Assembly: GCF_024166365.1 (NCBI RefSeq)
Contig: NC_064827.1
Span: forward strand, 55,084,635 to 55,148,634
From: Elephas maximus indicus
Lineage: Eukaryota > Chordata > Mammalia > Proboscidea > Elephantidae
DNA: 64,000 nt
Direction: 5' to 3'
Below, one piece after another: positions 41,950 to 64,000 of the stretch. Position 1 is the first letter of the stretch. Every line of letters starts with the position of its first letter. The notes under the pieces are model-generated. The model had not been told where the DNA came from. It was given only the letters and a program-made list of their open reading frames with translations, and did no database searches. Position numbers and translations under genes: made by a program.

Positions 41950-64000
<22,051 letters not shown>

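Overview
The window is mammalian nuclear DNA, and its repeats identify the clade. It is full of tRNA-derived AfroSINE copies whose 3' tail matches the 3' end of RTE-type LINE copies also present, and it carries a near-full-length LINE-1. AfroSINEs mark Afrotheria. Several copies lack a middle block of about 45 bp that other copies here retain, and that deletion is known from the subfamily shared by hyraxes, sirenians and elephants. An elephant is the most likely source; the species call is inference. There are no bacterial, plasmid or CRISPR features.

Two protein-coding genes lie head to tail on the + strand. FSD1L (fibronectin type III and SPRY domain containing 1-like) enters from the left. 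Its last eight coding exons are at 2215-2424, 3521-3619, 7738-7867, 8507-8539 (a 33-nt microexon), 13781-13881, 14568-14819, 17960-18048 and 20288-20410, followed by a probable long 3' UTR to about 24 kb. FKTN (fukutin) begins at a CpG-rich promoter near 33.3-33.8 kb. Its first five coding exons are at 42032-42136, 45435-45494, 56480-56683, 59689-59966 and 63871 to the window end. All of these exons have AG/GT borders and keep one reading frame across the junctions. The same neighbour pair lies on human 9q31.

The rest is intron, intergenic DNA and repeats. 1-2.2 kb: degenerate minisatellite, then a tRNA-Gly-headed SINE split by a probable solo LTR. 2.2-20.4 kb: FSD1L exons, with AfroSINEs 37-38 bp upstream of two acceptors, a perfect 25-bp hairpin and an old L1. 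20.4-33.3 kb: 3' UTR and intergenic DNA with SINEs, an RTE copy and an L1 3' end. 33.8-42 kb: first FKTN intron with two more RTE copies, a MaLR-like LTR and SINEs. 47.4-55.3 kb: antisense L1 of about 7.8 kb inside an FKTN intron. 60-62.7 kb: nested L1 3' ends and an RTE copy with a 5' inversion.

The two genes are not known to act in one pathway. Fukutin is a Golgi ribitol-phosphate transferase acting on alpha-dystroglycan. FSD1L is a poorly characterised coiled-coil/FN3/SPRY protein. The most interesting signals are an upstream ORF whose stop overlaps the fukutin start codon, three tiny insertions consisting only of the AfroSINE/RTE tail and each flanked by a target-site duplication, an RTE copy with a clean twin-priming inversion, and an extra 88-codon ORF between L1 ORF1 and ORF2.
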